Assembly: GCF_025770725.1 (NCBI RefSeq) | Contig: NZ_JANZKZ010000002.1 | Location: 496,001-560,000, forward strand | Length of the DNA: 64,000 bases | Direction: 5' to 3' | Source: Sulfurospirillum oryzae | GTDB taxonomy: Bacteria; Campylobacterota; Campylobacteria; Campylobacterales; Sulfurospirillaceae | Part shown: positions 54,836 through 64,000 of the stretch, in pieces | How the letters are laid out: each line of letters begins with the position of its first letter | How positions within the stretch are numbered: position 1 is the first letter of the stretch | The notes under the pieces: model-generated | What the model saw: only the letters and a program-made list of their open reading frames with translations | The model's database searches: none | What the model was told of the DNA's origin: nothing | Position numbers and translations under genes: made by a program

Positions 54836-57418
54836 TTACGCTAAAAGCCCTTTTTTAGGACCACTCTTGCCACAACATTGCTTATACTTTTTACCACTTC
54901 CACAAGGACATGGCTCATTGCGTGCCGTTTTTTTATCTTTATCATCATCTTCTGCTTCTTCAAATGGACTTTGATGTTGAAGTATCGCGTTAGCGTTGGA
55001 TTCTTCCATTCTTCGGATCATCTCTTCCATAGCACGTCTCTCTTCTTCTTCTTTGTTATCGCGAAGTTGGACGATATGAAGCGTTCTAAAACTTTCAAAT
55101 TTGATCTGTTCAACCAGTTCAATAAAGAGATTGTAGCTCTCTTTTTTATACTCAGTCAAAGGATCTTTTTGATTATAGCCACGAAGACTAATGCCCGTTT
55201 TCAAAATATCCATTTGATATAAATGCGATCTCCACGCATTATCAAGCACTTGAAGGTATAAAATACGCTCAATTTCCTTGCGTTGTGTCTCATCGACTAC
55301 AGACATCTTCGCATTAAAACTTTGCTCAAGCTGTTCTGTAATCATCTCTTTGAGCGCCACAAAATCTAGACCTTGTAAAGCTTTCATATCAAAAGATTCA
55401 CCTAATTCATCTTTCAAAATAGAAACTAAACGCTCAATATTATAATCTGCTTGTGTGATACCTTCATAAATTTCTGCTTTATAAAGTAAGCCTGTCACAA
55501 AGTCAACGCGAATCTCTTTAATTCTCGTTTCAATATCAAAATTAGGATTTAAAAGGTCATTTCTAAAATTATAAATGGCTTTACGTTGTTTATTGGCAAC
55601 ATCATCGTATTCCAAAAGATGTTTACGAGACTCAAAGTGAAGCGCTTCAACTTTTTTCTGTGCGTTTTCAACGGCACGTGTCACCATTTTAGACTCGATG
55701 TGCTCGCCTTCTTCAATACCTAAACGCTCCATAATCGCTTTAATTCTATCACTTCCAAAAATTCTTAAAAGGTTATCTTCAAGGCTTAGATAAAAGCGAC
55801 TTTTTCCATTATCGCCCTGACGACCTGAACGTCCACGAAGCTGGTTATCGATACGACGGCTTTCATGGCGCTCTGTACCAATGATATAAAGACCTCCAAG
55901 GGCTTTAATTTCATCGTTAAGCTTAATATCAACGCCACGACCTGCCATGTTAGTTGCAATCGTTACAGCGCCTTTTGCACCTGCATCTTTAATAATCTGT
56001 GCTTCTTTTTCATGGTTTTTAGCATTTAAAACAGAGTGTGGCACTTTCTCTTTTTTCAAAAGCGCATGGAGTAATTCACTTTTTTCAATCGAAGCTGTAC
56101 CCACAAGAACGGGTTGCCCTTTTTCATGGCATGCCTTAATGTCTTTAATAACTGCTTCAAACTTCTCACGTTCTGTTTTGTAGATAAGATCGTTCATATC
56201 TTCTCTGCGCATAGGAACGTTTGTAGGAATGGAGATAACGTCTAAATTATAAATTTGTGCAAACTCAGTCGCTTCGGTTTGAGCTGTTCCTGTCATACCT
56301 GCTAATTTTTTGTAAAGTCTAAAATAATTTTGGAATGTAATATCAGCAAGTGTTTGTGACTCTTCTTTGATCATCACACCCTCTTTTGCCTCTAGAGCTT
56401 GGTGTAATCCTTCACTAAAGCGCCTTCCTTCACTTAAACGGCCTGTAAACTCATCGACAATAATAATTTCACCCTCGCGAACCACATAATCCACATCTGC
56501 CGTAAAAAGGTAATGTGCTTTAAGCGCTTGATCAAGATGATGCGATAAAACTGCATTTTCAAGACTGTAAAGGTTATCGACGTCAAAAAGTTTTTCAGCG
56601 TTACTAATGCCATCTTCGGTCATCAAAATAGTACGATTTTTTTCATCTACGGTAAAATCAGCCTCTTTGGTCAACTTTCTTGCAACACCATCAGCGATTT
56701 TATAGCCATCAAGTGTGCGATTAGCAGGTCCTGAGATGATAAGTGGTGTTCTTGCTTCATCGATTAAAATTGAATCCACTTCATCCACAATAACAAAATT
56801 ATGAGCGTGTTGAACTTTTTCATCCAACGAGTAACGCATATTATCTCTTAAATAGTCAAACCCAAATTCATTATTCGTTCCATAGGTAATATCCGCGTCA
56901 TACTGTGCTTTACGCTTGGCATCATTCTCTAAATCATTGGTTACAATACCAACACTTAAACCTAAAAAATTATAGATGCGAGACATATCAGTAGCATCTC
57001 TTTTGGCAAGATAGTCATTGACGGTTACAACATGAACACCCTCACCTGTCATGGCATTAAGAACAACAGGAAGTGTCGCAACCAAGGTTTTACCTTCACC
57101 CGTTTTCATTTCAGCAATGTCACCACCATGGAGTACTAAACCACCAACCATCTGCACATCAAAATGACGCATACCCGTGGTTCGCTTACTCGCTTCTCTT
57201 GTTATGGCAAAAACATCATTTAAAACATCGTCAATTTTACTTGTACCCGCTCTTACCTCTTGTTTCAAGGATTCAAAGGCTTCTTTTAAGGCTTCATCAC
57301 TTAATTTTTCATACGTTGGCTCTAAGGCATTGATCTTTTTAACGCGCCCCTGAAGGTCTTTGACAACGCGATCATTTTTAGTGCCAAAAATTTTACGAAC
57401 AATATTACTCAACATCAT
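54836..57418 (-). CDS. secA: Protein translocase ATPase SecA
   Basis: Motor of Sec protein export. 860 residues with Walker A ([21 protein letters not shown]), [19 protein letters not shown], the preprotein cross-linking region, [40 protein letters not shown], and the C-terminal zinc motif [18 protein letters not shown] that binds SecB or phospholipids. Normal length. Order lolC/E-secA divergent from lolA is the same as Cj0941c-Cj0943. Confidence 0.98.
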   Translation of the reverse strand: MMLSNIVRKIFGTKNDRVVKDLQGRVKKINALEPTYEKLSDEALKEAFESLKQEVRAGTSKIDDVLNDVFAITREASKRTTGMRHFDVQMVGGLVLHGGDIAEMKTGEGKTLVATLPVVLNAMTGEGVHVVTVNDYLAKRDATDMSRIYNFLGLSVGIVTNDLENDAKRKAQYDADITYGTNNEFGFDYLRDNMRYSLDEKVQHAHNFVIVDEVDSILIDEARTPLIISGPANRTLDGYKIADGVARKLTKEADFTVDEKNRTILMTEDGISNAEKLFDVDNLYSLENAVLSHHLDQALKAHYLFTADVDYVVREGEIIIVDEFTGRLSEGRRFSEGLHQALEAKEGVMIKEESQTLADITFQNYFRLYKKLAGMTGTAQTEATEFAQIYNLDVISIPTNVPMRREDMNDLIYKTEREKFEAVIKDIKACHEKGQPVLVGTASIEKSELLHALLKKEKVPHSVLNAKNHEKEAQIIKDAGAKGAVTIATNMAGRGVDIKLNDEIKALGGLYIIGTERHESRRIDNQLRGRSGRQGDNGKSRFYLSLEDNLLRIFGSDRIKAIMERLGIEEGEHIESKMVTRAVENAQKKVEALHFESRKHLLEYDDVANKQRKAIYNFRNDLLNPNFDIETRIKEIRVDFVTGLLYKAEIYEGITQADYNIERLVSILKDELGESFDMKALQGLDFVALKEMITEQLEQSFNAKMSVVDETQRKEIERILYLQVLDNAWRSHLYQMDILKTGISLRGYNQKDPLTEYKKESYNLFIELVEQIKFESFRTLHIVQLRDNKEEEERRAMEEMIRRMEESNANAILQHQSPFEEAEDDDKDKKTARNEPCPCGSGKKYKQCCGKSGPKKGLLA

Positions 57419-57544
57419 GTGATTTCACCTCTATTTTTCTTTACTTTCATAGCATTAGTTTCTCTTAAAGCTTGGGATTTTATCATACTTTTACTATCTA
57501 TTTGATAAAACTCCATATCTTATTGTCTTCTCAAGGAGTTTTTT

Positions 57545-58060
57545 ATGCGATTTTTTTGGATATTTTTCTGTTTTACAACACTCCTTTTTGCCAAAATCAA
57601 TCATTTCAAAACCATTCAAAGCGATTTTATTCAAAAAGTTACTAACGATCAAAACAAAACGATTGTCTATGAAGGCATTTTTTATGCAACTAATGACAAA
57701 AAAGCATTATGGATCTATGAAAAACCTGTGTCAAAAAAGATCTATTTTAATAACACACGTGTTTTAATTATTGAGCCTGAATTAGAGCAAGTGATTATTA
57801 CAACACTTGAAAACACACCTAATATTGCACAGCTGCTTCAAGATGCAAAAGAAGTTGCACCCAATAAATATACAACAACCTATATGGGTACAACCTACAC
57901 CATTATGGCAAGCAAAGAGAGTATTGATAAAGTCATTTATCGCGATAAACTTGATAACGCAGTCGAAATTGTTTTTTCAAATCAATCGAAAAATCTCTTT
58001 TTAGATGATGAACTTTTTCGTGCAGAAATTCCTAGAGGATATGATATTGTTCGAGAATGA
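57545..58060 (+). CDS. lolA: Outer-membrane lipoprotein carrier protein LolA
   Basis: Periplasmic shuttle for lipoproteins. The 171-residue precursor begins with a signal peptide (RFFWIFFCFTTLLFA), then a LolA beta-barrel (FKTIQSDFIQKVTN, YEGIFYATNDKKALWIYEKPVSKKIYFN). AAGGAG site 7 nt before the ATG. Divergent from secA and lolC/E, so the export pathway is grouped. The last base is 54 nt from the GGDEF-EAL gene end. Confidence 0.9.
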   Translation: MRFFWIFFCFTTLLFAKINHFKTIQSDFIQKVTNDQNKTIVYEGIFYATNDKKALWIYEKPVSKKIYFNNTRVLIIEPELEQVIITTLENTPNIAQLLQDAKEVAPNKYTTTYMGTTYTIMASKESIDKVIYRDKLDNAVEIVFSNQSKNLFLDDELFRAEIPRGYDIVRE

Positions 58061-58095
58061 TAGACTACTTCTTGCATGCGTTACTAAAAAAATCT

Positions 58096-58123
58096 AACCT
58101 TTACATGTAACAATTTAAAGGTT
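58096..58123 (-). terminator. Terminator of the GGDEF-EAL gene, built on a near-copy of the palindrome
   Basis: A 7-bp stem (58096-58102 with 58117-58123); on the minus strand it is followed by AGATTTTTTTAG. The left arm and loop carry TTTACATGTAAC (58100-58111). Confidence 0.6.
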
Positions 58124-60688
58124 TTCTGGCGGTGTCGGTTTTCCAAAGAAATAGCCTTGGAAATTCTGACATCCCATCTCTTTAAGCCTTTCAAATTGCT
58201 CCTGCGTTTCGACACCCTCAGCAATGACTTCCATATTAAAATTTTCGCCAATAGAAATAATCGTTTCAACAATCAAAGCATCACTACGATCAATGATAAA
58301 ATCACGAATAAAGGATTGATCAATTTTAAGTTCATCAACATTCAAGCGTTTTAAATATTGTAAACTTGAATAACCCGTTCCAAAATCATCAATCGACAAT
58401 GACAGACCTAAAGCTTTGAGCTCATGAATTTTTGCTAGTGCTTTGGTACTATCACCAATTAGAAGACTCTCAGTAAGCTCCAAACGAATCAATGATGGAT
58501 CAATCTTAGCTGCCTCTAAAGCTAGGTGAACAACACTCACAAAATCTTCACGTTCAAATTGCTTAGTGCTTACATTTATTGACACACGCCATGTTGATTT
58601 TTCTGCATCATTTTCCCATATTTTGACTTGTGCCATAGCTTTTGAAAGCACCCATTGCCCTAAAGAAATAATCAAGCCAGATTCCTCACATAAAGGAATA
58701 AACCGTATAGGAGAAATAAGCTCTTGCTGTTCATTTTTAAGCCTTATCAACGCTTCAACACCTATAATCTTAGAGTCTGAATCAACCTGTGGCTGATAAA
58801 AGAGAATAAATTGTTCTGAGTCAATTGCATCTCTAAGTTGCTGTAACATGGAAGATTTCTCTTCTATGATTTTTTGAATATGCGGATCAAAAAAGCGAAT
58901 TGTATTACGGCCATCTGTTTTAGCAGTGTACATGGCACTATCGGCATGGCTGAGTAATGTTTCAGCGTTTTCATTACCATCAAATAGACCAATGCCAATA
59001 CTTACTGTCATATAAAACGGATGAGCATCAATCATAAAAGGCTCTTTTGTTGCAAGAAGAATTTCCATCGCACGATCTTCTGCCATTTTAGCAACATCTT
59101 CTATATTATTGCCCATATTTGGTAATAAAAATGCAAACTCATCGCCACCAAATCGTGCGATAATGTCATGCTCTTTTGCGAAACTCTCCAATCGGCGTGC
59201 CATCATCACCAAGAGTTTATCGCCTGCGGCATGTCCTTTTAGATCATTAATGGATTTAAAATTATCTAAATCCATAAAAAGCAATGCACCATAAGCATTT
59301 GTACGTTTATTGGAATGAATACAAAGCCTTATTTGTTCGGTTAGCATCGCTTTATTCGCAAGGTTTGTCAAAGAATCATAATAGGAGAGCTTCATAATGC
59401 TCTCTTTTTGCATAAATGAGTTAATGGCAAAACCAATATCGCCCGCCAATTCCTCTATCATAGCACGTTCTTCAACACTAAATCCCTCAGCCATCGTTGT
59501 ACAAATACTCATAACACCTAATGATTTTGATGTAAATTTATCGCTCTTGAGTACAGTAATATAAGCTTCACTCACATCGTAACGAGACATGGTTATAAGG
59601 CAGTTAGCTGATATATTTGCACTTTTGGGTGTTAAAATACGAAATCCACCATGTTCAAAAACAGCTTCTTCTACTTCATTGATATCATGTTCTTCTTCAA
59701 AACCAAAAGATTCTTTTACATGTAAAGTTCCATTTTCATTTAAAGCAATTTTTACATGTGCAAAAGAGTCATTGGCAAAAAGGCAGAGCGCTGTTTCATG
59801 GAGCAACTCTTCGAGTGTTTGAGTCGTAATCAAAATTTGATTGCTATCTGCAACCGTGCGAAGAACCGCATAAAGATGTTTTTGCTGTGCATAAGACTTT
59901 TCAAGCTCTAAACTCTTTTGAGCAAGCGTCTTAGTTCGTGCTAACACTAGCGCCTCTAACTCTTTTTTCTGCTCGACATCACGCTTTGTAAGCTCCTTGA
60001 TTGCCAAATACATTAAAAGTAACAAACAAAGCATAACCATCGAGCTAAAGACAGCCTCTTTCCAAAAAAGATCTACTACTTCATCAAACAAAGTATTTTT
60101 AGGAATTTTAATGCTCGTTAATCCTCTTACGTCACCCAACTTGTAGCCATAAGCACTATCATAACGTTTTGCAATATAAGGTAAAACTTCATTTTTTTCA
60201 CCATGGCACACTAAGCAATACGCTTGAATACGTAATGGGGCAGCGAAAAAGAAAAACTCTTTTTCATCTTTTTTGATAAGTTCTATGCTCTCATTTTTAT
60301 CAGGATTTTGATTGAAATAGGCAATTGCTTTTGTTTCCAGTGCATCTGCTTGGTTGACAGGATTACGAGGTCGGTCTGAAACATTATGAATGCTAATACC
60401 TTGTTTGGAGCGTTTAAGAAACTCTTCACTAATGTGTGCAGAAGCATGGGCAGGGAGGAATCCAACGGTTGAGTCATTAAGATCAATACCGCTTTCTAAA
60501 AACTGTTTATGATAGACAAAACGCATAGACATAAAATAATCTTGCAGAGTTTTCGCTTTAGAATAGGCTCTGATTTTTGCCAAATTCTCCGCTTGCTCAT
60601 ATAAATAACTAATAACAAAGGCATTAGCACATAAGACAAAAAGAGCCACAATCCAAAAAAGACGCTTGGTCAGGTTAAGTTGTCTCAC
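58115..60688 (-). CDS. Membrane GGDEF-EAL protein with DUF3365-like CxxCH sensor
   Basis: Bifunctional or switchable cyclic-di-GMP enzyme, 857 residues. Order: TM1 (about 9-29), a periplasmic domain of ~180 residues with a haem-type motif Cys158-x-x-Cys161-His162 (AYCLVCHGE), as in Tll0287/DUF3365 sensors, TM2 (about 213-231), a coiled coil (KSLELEKSYAQQK), a GAF-like region (about 275-430), GGDEF with RFGGDEF intact, and EAL with GVEALIRL, NVSTKQF, LTESLL, IDDFGTGYSSL, LKIDQSF and VIAEGVET. The domains look catalytically complete. A redox or haem signal is inferred. Palindrome copy (LHVK) near residue 325. Confidence 0.88.
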   Translation of the reverse strand: MRQLNLTKRLFWIVALFVLCANAFVISYLYEQAENLAKIRAYSKAKTLQDYFMSMRFVYHKQFLESGIDLNDSTVGFLPAHASAHISEEFLKRSKQGISIHNVSDRPRNPVNQADALETKAIAYFNQNPDKNESIELIKKDEKEFFFFAAPLRIQAYCLVCHGEKNEVLPYIAKRYDSAYGYKLGDVRGLTSIKIPKNTLFDEVVDLFWKEAVFSSMVMLCLLLLMYLAIKELTKRDVEQKKELEALVLARTKTLAQKSLELEKSYAQQKHLYAVLRTVADSNQILITTQTLEELLHETALCLFANDSFAHVKIALNENGTLHVKESFGFEEEHDINEVEEAVFEHGGFRILTPKSANISANCLITMSRYDVSEAYITVLKSDKFTSKSLGVMSICTTMAEGFSVEERAMIEELAGDIGFAINSFMQKESIMKLSYYDSLTNLANKAMLTEQIRLCIHSNKRTNAYGALLFMDLDNFKSINDLKGHAAGDKLLVMMARRLESFAKEHDIIARFGGDEFAFLLPNMGNNIEDVAKMAEDRAMEILLATKEPFMIDAHPFYMTVSIGIGLFDGNENAETLLSHADSAMYTAKTDGRNTIRFFDPHIQKIIEEKSSMLQQLRDAIDSEQFILFYQPQVDSDSKIIGVEALIRLKNEQQELISPIRFIPLCEESGLIISLGQWVLSKAMAQVKIWENDAEKSTWRVSINVSTKQFEREDFVSVVHLALEAAKIDPSLIRLELTESLLIGDSTKALAKIHELKALGLSLSIDDFGTGYSSLQYLKRLNVDELKIDQSFIRDFIIDRSDALIVETIISIGENFNMEVIAEGVETQEQFERLKEMGCQNFQGYFFGKPTPPENL
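59715..59726. repeat. TTTACATGTAAA palindrome, copy 13
   Basis: Exact copy within the GGDEF-EAL gene, read as LHVK. A poorer copy (TTTACATGTGCA) lies 36 nt downstream. Confidence 0.9.
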
Positions 60689-60757
60689 GAAGATAATTCC
60701 TTTGACTAGACTATAAAGACTCTCTTAGATTGTAATATCTCTAAACTTAGAGTTGTG

Positions 60758-61930
60758 TTATAAAATTTTAGGAATACTTTTCAAATAAATATATCCAATA
60801 ATACCCGATAAAAAAGACCCTAATAAAATGGCTAATTTATCAGCGTAATGAAATAATTCCGTATCATTGTAGGCTAAGGTATTGACAAAAAGACTCATCG
60901 TAAAACCAATTCCGGTAAGAATCGCAACGCCATAGAGCTGTTTAAAACTACTCCCTGTTGGCAAAGATGCCATGCCCAATTTAATGGCTATGAGACTAAA
61001 TCCAAAAACGCCCAGCTGTTTTCCTAAAAAAAGACCTAGCATAATCCCTAATGAGACATCTGAAAAAAGAGCAGAGGGGGACACCCCTTTAAGATCAACG
61101 CCCGCATTTACAAAAGCAAAAAGTGGCAAAATAAAAAATGCAACCCAATAGTGAAGATCATGCTCCATCTCTTTGAGCATAGAGAAGCGTTCACCTTTTG
61201 TTGTATGAGAATAAAGCGGAATACAAAACGCAAGAACAACACCTGCAATAGTAGCGTGGACGCCTGATTTTAAGACACTCACCCACAAAATAAGACCTAA
61301 CAAAATATAAGCTGCTTTTTTAATGACTTTCATCTGATTCATTATGGCTAAAATAACAATGGCACCTAAAGCAATGATAATTGATACAAGGGACAATTGA
61401 CTGGTATAAAACAGTGCAATAATGACAATAGCACCAAGATCATCAATAATAGCCAATGCCATTAAAAAAATCTTTAATGAAGTTGGAACACGAGAGCCTA
61501 ATAAAGAGAGAATACCCAAAGCAAAAGCTATATCTGTAGCGGTAGGAATTGCCCAACCATTCATTGAAAAAGAATCGGCATGGTTAAAAAATGTAAAAAT
61601 AAGTGCTGGTGTTACCATTCCACCAAGTGCTGCTATGGCAGGAAGTGCAATTTGACTTTTAGAAGAGAGTTCTCCTTCTAACACTTCTCGTTTAATTTCT
61701 AACCCTACGAGAAAAAAGAAAATCGCCATTAAACCATCATTGACCCATAGCAATAATGGCTTGGCAATACCAAAAGAACCGACGCTTATTTGTAGGGGAG
61801 TATGAAGAAAATGTGTATAGAAGTCCGTTAAAAAGCTATTTTGAAAAAAGAGAGCTAGTAGCGTTACGATAATTAAAATAACTCCCGAAGAAGACTCTTT
61901 TTTAATGAACTCTTCTATCGATGTAAACAT
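60758..61930 (-). CDS. nhaA: Na+/H+ antiporter NhaA
   Basis: Inner-membrane sodium/proton exchanger for pH and salt homeostasis. 390 residues with 12 membrane segments expected. Family marks: LLLWVNDGLMAIFFFLVGLEIKREVLEGELSS, PTATDIAFALGILSLLGSRVP, the two membrane aspartates in LAIIDDLGAIVIIALFY, and LGKQLGVFGF and TGIGFTMSLFV. It is monocistronic between mnmE and the GGDEF-EAL gene. Good match in length and sequence layout. Confidence 0.96.
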   Translation of the reverse strand: MFTSIEEFIKKESSSGVILIIVTLLALFFQNSFLTDFYTHFLHTPLQISVGSFGIAKPLLLWVNDGLMAIFFFLVGLEIKREVLEGELSSKSQIALPAIAALGGMVTPALIFTFFNHADSFSMNGWAIPTATDIAFALGILSLLGSRVPTSLKIFLMALAIIDDLGAIVIIALFYTSQLSLVSIIIALGAIVILAIMNQMKVIKKAAYILLGLILWVSVLKSGVHATIAGVVLAFCIPLYSHTTKGERFSMLKEMEHDLHYWVAFFILPLFAFVNAGVDLKGVSPSALFSDVSLGIMLGLFLGKQLGVFGFSLIAIKLGMASLPTGSSFKQLYGVAILTGIGFTMSLFVNTLAYNDTELFHYADKLAILLGSFLSGIIGYIYLKSIPKIL

Positions 61931-61994
61931 AATAACCCCTTTGAGTTTGTACTTTTATACTAACATACTGAGGTAAATAGTTTATAAATAACGC

Positions 61995-63332
61995 TTACTT
62001 TCCAAGGCAAAAGCTACTAAACATCTTTTCTAAAATCTCATCGCGTTCAAAGGCAGTGGTAATGGAAGAGATACTTGTAATAGCTTCATTGATGTGAAAG
62101 GCAAAGAGTTCTAACTCACCCTCACCTAACCTCGCATAAGAGCTTTGAACATTCTCATACGCTTTTTTCACCGCTTCAATCTGCCTTGTAGAAGTCAGCA
62201 TAATGCTATCTTCAACAGCAGTTTGATCTAAAATCCTTTGCAGTTTTTGCGTTAGTTCATAGCTATCATTTTGGCATGAAAGTGCGATAAAATCTGTCCC
62301 TAAATGCTTTGTATCAAACTGATTGGGTAAGTCAATCTTATTGAGCACCATTAAGATTTGTTTAGAATCTGCATAATTTTGAAGTAATGCCAACATCTCT
62401 TCATCTTCGTGGTCACACTCTTTGCTATTGTCAAACAGTGCAATGACGATTTCAGACTCTTCAATGGCAGCAATTGAACGCTCAATGCCAATTTTTTCAA
62501 TCACATCATGTGCTTGCCTAATGCCTGCCGTATCGACAATACGCGCTAAATGCGTACCGATACGAAGCTCTTCTTCAATCGTATCACGCGTTGTTCCTGC
62601 AATGTCGCTAATGATAGCTCGATCATAACTTAAAAGCGTATTGAGAAGTGAGCTTTTACCCACATTTGGCTTACCCACAATCGCTATTTTAAACCCCTGC
62701 ATAAGCCCTTGTCGTCTTTGGCTACTTTCATACGTTTTGAAAAGCTCTTGTGCAAGAAGGTCAAGCTTGTTTTTGATCTTTTCGATCATATCAAGCGGTA
62801 AGTCTTCCTCAGCATAATCAATATTTACTTCAACAAACGCCAAAATTTCGATCAATTGTTCTCTTACATGTAAAACAAAATTACGTAGTTCACCTTTGAG
62901 CTGGCGTGTGAGCATTTTTGCGGCATCAGCACTTTTTGTTTCAATGAGGGCAGCAATGGCTTCAGCTTCACTCAGATCAATACGACCATTCAAAAAAGCT
63001 CGCTTGGAAAACTCACCTGGATTGGCGAGCCTTGCACCATGATGAATGAGTGTTTCTAAAACAAGTCCTGCAACAACACTACCACCATGACATTGAAACT
63101 CCACAACATCTTCTGCCGTGAAGCTGTATGGTGCTTTAAAGTAGATAACAAGGGCTTGGTCGATTGCTTCATTTAAGTGATCATGTAAAAAACAGAGTGT
63201 TGCAACACGAGGAGTAAACGTCTCTTTGTGAGAGAGTTTATGAGCCAATGCAAGGGCGTTAGGTCCACTGACACGAATAATCGCGATGGAGCCAACGCCC
63301 GCACTGGTGGCTATTGCAGCAATAGTATCTAT
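61995..63332 (-). CDS. mnmE: tRNA modification GTPase MnmE with apparent AUA start
   Basis: With MnmG adds cmnm5/cmnm5s2 groups to wobble U34 of tRNAs. 445 residues: N-terminal formyl-THF-binding domain (DTIAAIATSAGVGSIAIIRVSG), helical domain, and an inserted G domain (IVGKPNVGKSSLLNTLL, IAGTTRDTIEE, VDTAGIR, NKID), and the C-terminal CFCLGK-like end (SSFCLGK). The conserved N-terminus can be reached only from an ATA codon at 63330-63332 (ATAG overlap with the jag stop, AGGA 7 nt upstream), since an in-frame TAG lies 4 codons before ATA and the first ATG/GTG/TTG start is TTG at 63248. The true initiation codon is the uncertain part. Confidence 0.9.
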   Translation of the reverse strand: MDTIAAIATSAGVGSIAIIRVSGPNALALAHKLSHKETFTPRVATLCFLHDHLNEAIDQALVIYFKAPYSFTAEDVVEFQCHGGSVVAGLVLETLIHHGARLANPGEFSKRAFLNGRIDLSEAEAIAALIETKSADAAKMLTRQLKGELRNFVLHVREQLIEILAFVEVNIDYAEEDLPLDMIEKIKNKLDLLAQELFKTYESSQRRQGLMQGFKIAIVGKPNVGKSSLLNTLLSYDRAIISDIAGTTRDTIEEELRIGTHLARIVDTAGIRQAHDVIEKIGIERSIAAIEESEIVIALFDNSKECDHEDEEMLALLQNYADSKQILMVLNKIDLPNQFDTKHLGTDFIALSCQNDSYELTQKLQRILDQTAVEDSIMLTSTRQIEAVKKAYENVQSSYARLGEGELELFAFHINEAITSISSITTAFERDEILEKMFSSFCLGK

Positions 63333-64000
63333 GCGTTTTTCCTATTGAAATCATTGACAACGATAAATTTACCGCCATCTTTTCCTGATTTAATACCTAC
63401 ATATTTTTCAGGAAATTGTGCGCGAAGTGCTTCAAGAGCAATTTTAATCAACACGCCATCTAAAATTTTCGTTTGACCTTTTCCGCTGTTGCGAATACGT
63501 TCAATCACAGGACAAAGATATTTTTCAATCATCTCTTCTTGATTTTTCAAAAATTCGGCAATTTCAAGACGAATATTAAGACCATATTTTAAATTAATCC
63601 AGTTGTAAAGTAGATAAGAGAGTGCTTTATAACGATACCCCTCTTTTCCAATCAACAATGCTGCGTCTTCACCGCTAAATTCGATTAAAATCGTGTCATC
63701 ATTGTATTTAGAAACCGTTGGGCTTTCAAGCGAAAAACAGCTGTATTTAAAGAGGTTTTTAATTTGTACACGCACTTCATCAATGACATCGTTTAATTCA
63801 CGTTTCTCATGATGAAAATTTTGATCAATTGAAGTTGAAGCAACGCTATGTCTTACTTCTCTCATTGGAGCAGCTTTTGGCGTCTCTGGCTTGAGAGGCT
63901 CAACACGTGGAGCCGCCATTGGAGTAGAAGTCTCTTTTGGAGGGTTGAGTGTTTCAGCACGTTTATTGGCATCTGTTAATTCACTCTTTGGAAATTCTCT
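63329..64000 (-). CDS. jag: Jag/KhpB-type RNA-binding protein (5' end beyond the window)
   Basis: The frame is open to the window edge, so the N-terminus (Jag-N domain) is missing. The visible part has a Pro/Thr/Glu-rich linker (LNPPKETSTPMAAPRVEPLKPETPKAAP), then a KH domain with GXXG-like SGEDAALLIGKEGYRYKALSYLLYNWI, and a C-terminal R3H-like region (ALEALRAQFPEKYVGIKS). Jag proteins bind RNA and, with yidC/mnmE neighbours, affect cell-envelope growth. TAG stop overlaps the mnmE start by 4 nt. In Campylobacter the order is yidC-jag-mnmE. Confidence 0.82.
   Translation of the reverse strand, partial: REFPKSELTDANKRAETLNPPKETSTPMAAPRVEPLKPETPKAAPMREVRHSVASTSIDQNFHHEKRELNDVIDEVRVQIKNLFKYSCFSLESPTVSKYNDDTILIEFSGEDAALLIGKEGYRYKALSYLLYNWINLKYGLNIRLEIAEFLKNQEEMIEKYLCPVIERIRNSGKGQTKILDGVLIKIALEALRAQFPEKYVGIKSGKDGGKFIVVNDFNRKNA

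Noticed and set aside
63248-63332. mnmE as a broken gene with a missing 5' end
   Set aside because: The conserved N-terminal sequence is present in frame right up to the ATA codon; only the start codon is unusual.

Overview
The window is a gene-dense, AT-rich (by eye, under 40% GC) stretch of ordinary chromosome from a member of the Campylobacterota (Epsilonproteobacteria). The gene content and neighbourhoods are those of the Campylobacter/Helicobacter/Sulfurospirillum lineage: nth-peb4-fba, pepD-lipoprotein-cmoB-Cj0977-like, nadE-lpxK-thrC-kdsB, rpsO-rrf2-flhA, rppH-lysC-hobA-holB-folP-ligA-tlyA-ribF, kefB-hspR-cbpA divergent from htrA-cprR-cprS, lolC/E-secA divergent from lolA, and jag-mnmE. 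HobA and an HspR next to CbpA are typical of this phylum. A free-living, many-sensor relative such as Sulfurospirillum fits the several cyclic-di-GMP genes, but the genus is an inference. I found no rRNA, tRNA, CRISPR array, prophage or insertion sequence.

Layout. 0-4.2 kb: the 3' end of cysK, a membrane diguanylate cyclase, valS. 4.2-12.7 kb: mostly minus strand, with hisD-panE-mog, a PLP-dependent desulfhydrase/deaminase, fba and peb4, plus nth on the plus strand, then a thioredoxin-fold gene and pepD. 12.7-15.1 kb: a small lipoprotein, cmoB, a Cj0977-like hot-dog protein and a metallo-beta-lactamase-fold hydrolase. 15.2-21.2 kb: a plus-strand run nadE-degT-lpxK-argB-thrC-kdsB. 21.2-28.8 kb: dsbD, ppk2, an HD-GYP phosphodiesterase and the hrcA-grpE-dnaK heat-shock operon with a CIRCE operator. 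28.9-30.5 kb: a small, more AT-rich accessory patch (secreted unknown protein, a 56-codon gene coupled to a Cro/CI regulator). 30.5-36.6 kb: rpsO, rrf2-flhA, a DHH phosphoesterase, cmoA and a second diguanylate cyclase. 36.6-45.6 kb: a ten-gene minus-strand run, many genes overlapping, from rppH to ribF. 45.7-53.6 kb: hemW, kefB-hspR-cbpA, htrA-cprRS and a degenerate GGDEF-like gene. 53.6-64 kb: lolC/E-secA, lolA, a haem-site GGDEF-EAL protein, nhaA, mnmE and a truncated jag.

Functional themes are envelope biogenesis and quality control (lpxK, kdsB, lolA, lolC/E, secA, peb4, htrA, dsbD), protein-folding stress control by two regulators (HrcA and HspR), cyclic-di-GMP turnover (two GGDEF, one GGDEF-EAL, one HD-GYP, plus one GGDEF-derived protein with only the inhibitory-site motif), tRNA wobble modification (cmoA, cmoB, mnmE), and amino-acid and cofactor synthesis.

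The strongest unexplained signals are: (1) a 12-bp palindrome, TTTACATGTAAA, present 13 times exactly and at least 16 more times with one mismatch, mostly inside genes, where it encodes LHVK or FTCK; (2) mnmE, whose conserved N-terminus can only be reached from an AUA codon in an ATAG stop/start overlap with jag; (3) a DegT-family protein whose Schiff-base lysine is serine; (4) the 133-aa GGDEF relic. No clear, complete, novel multi-gene system was seen.
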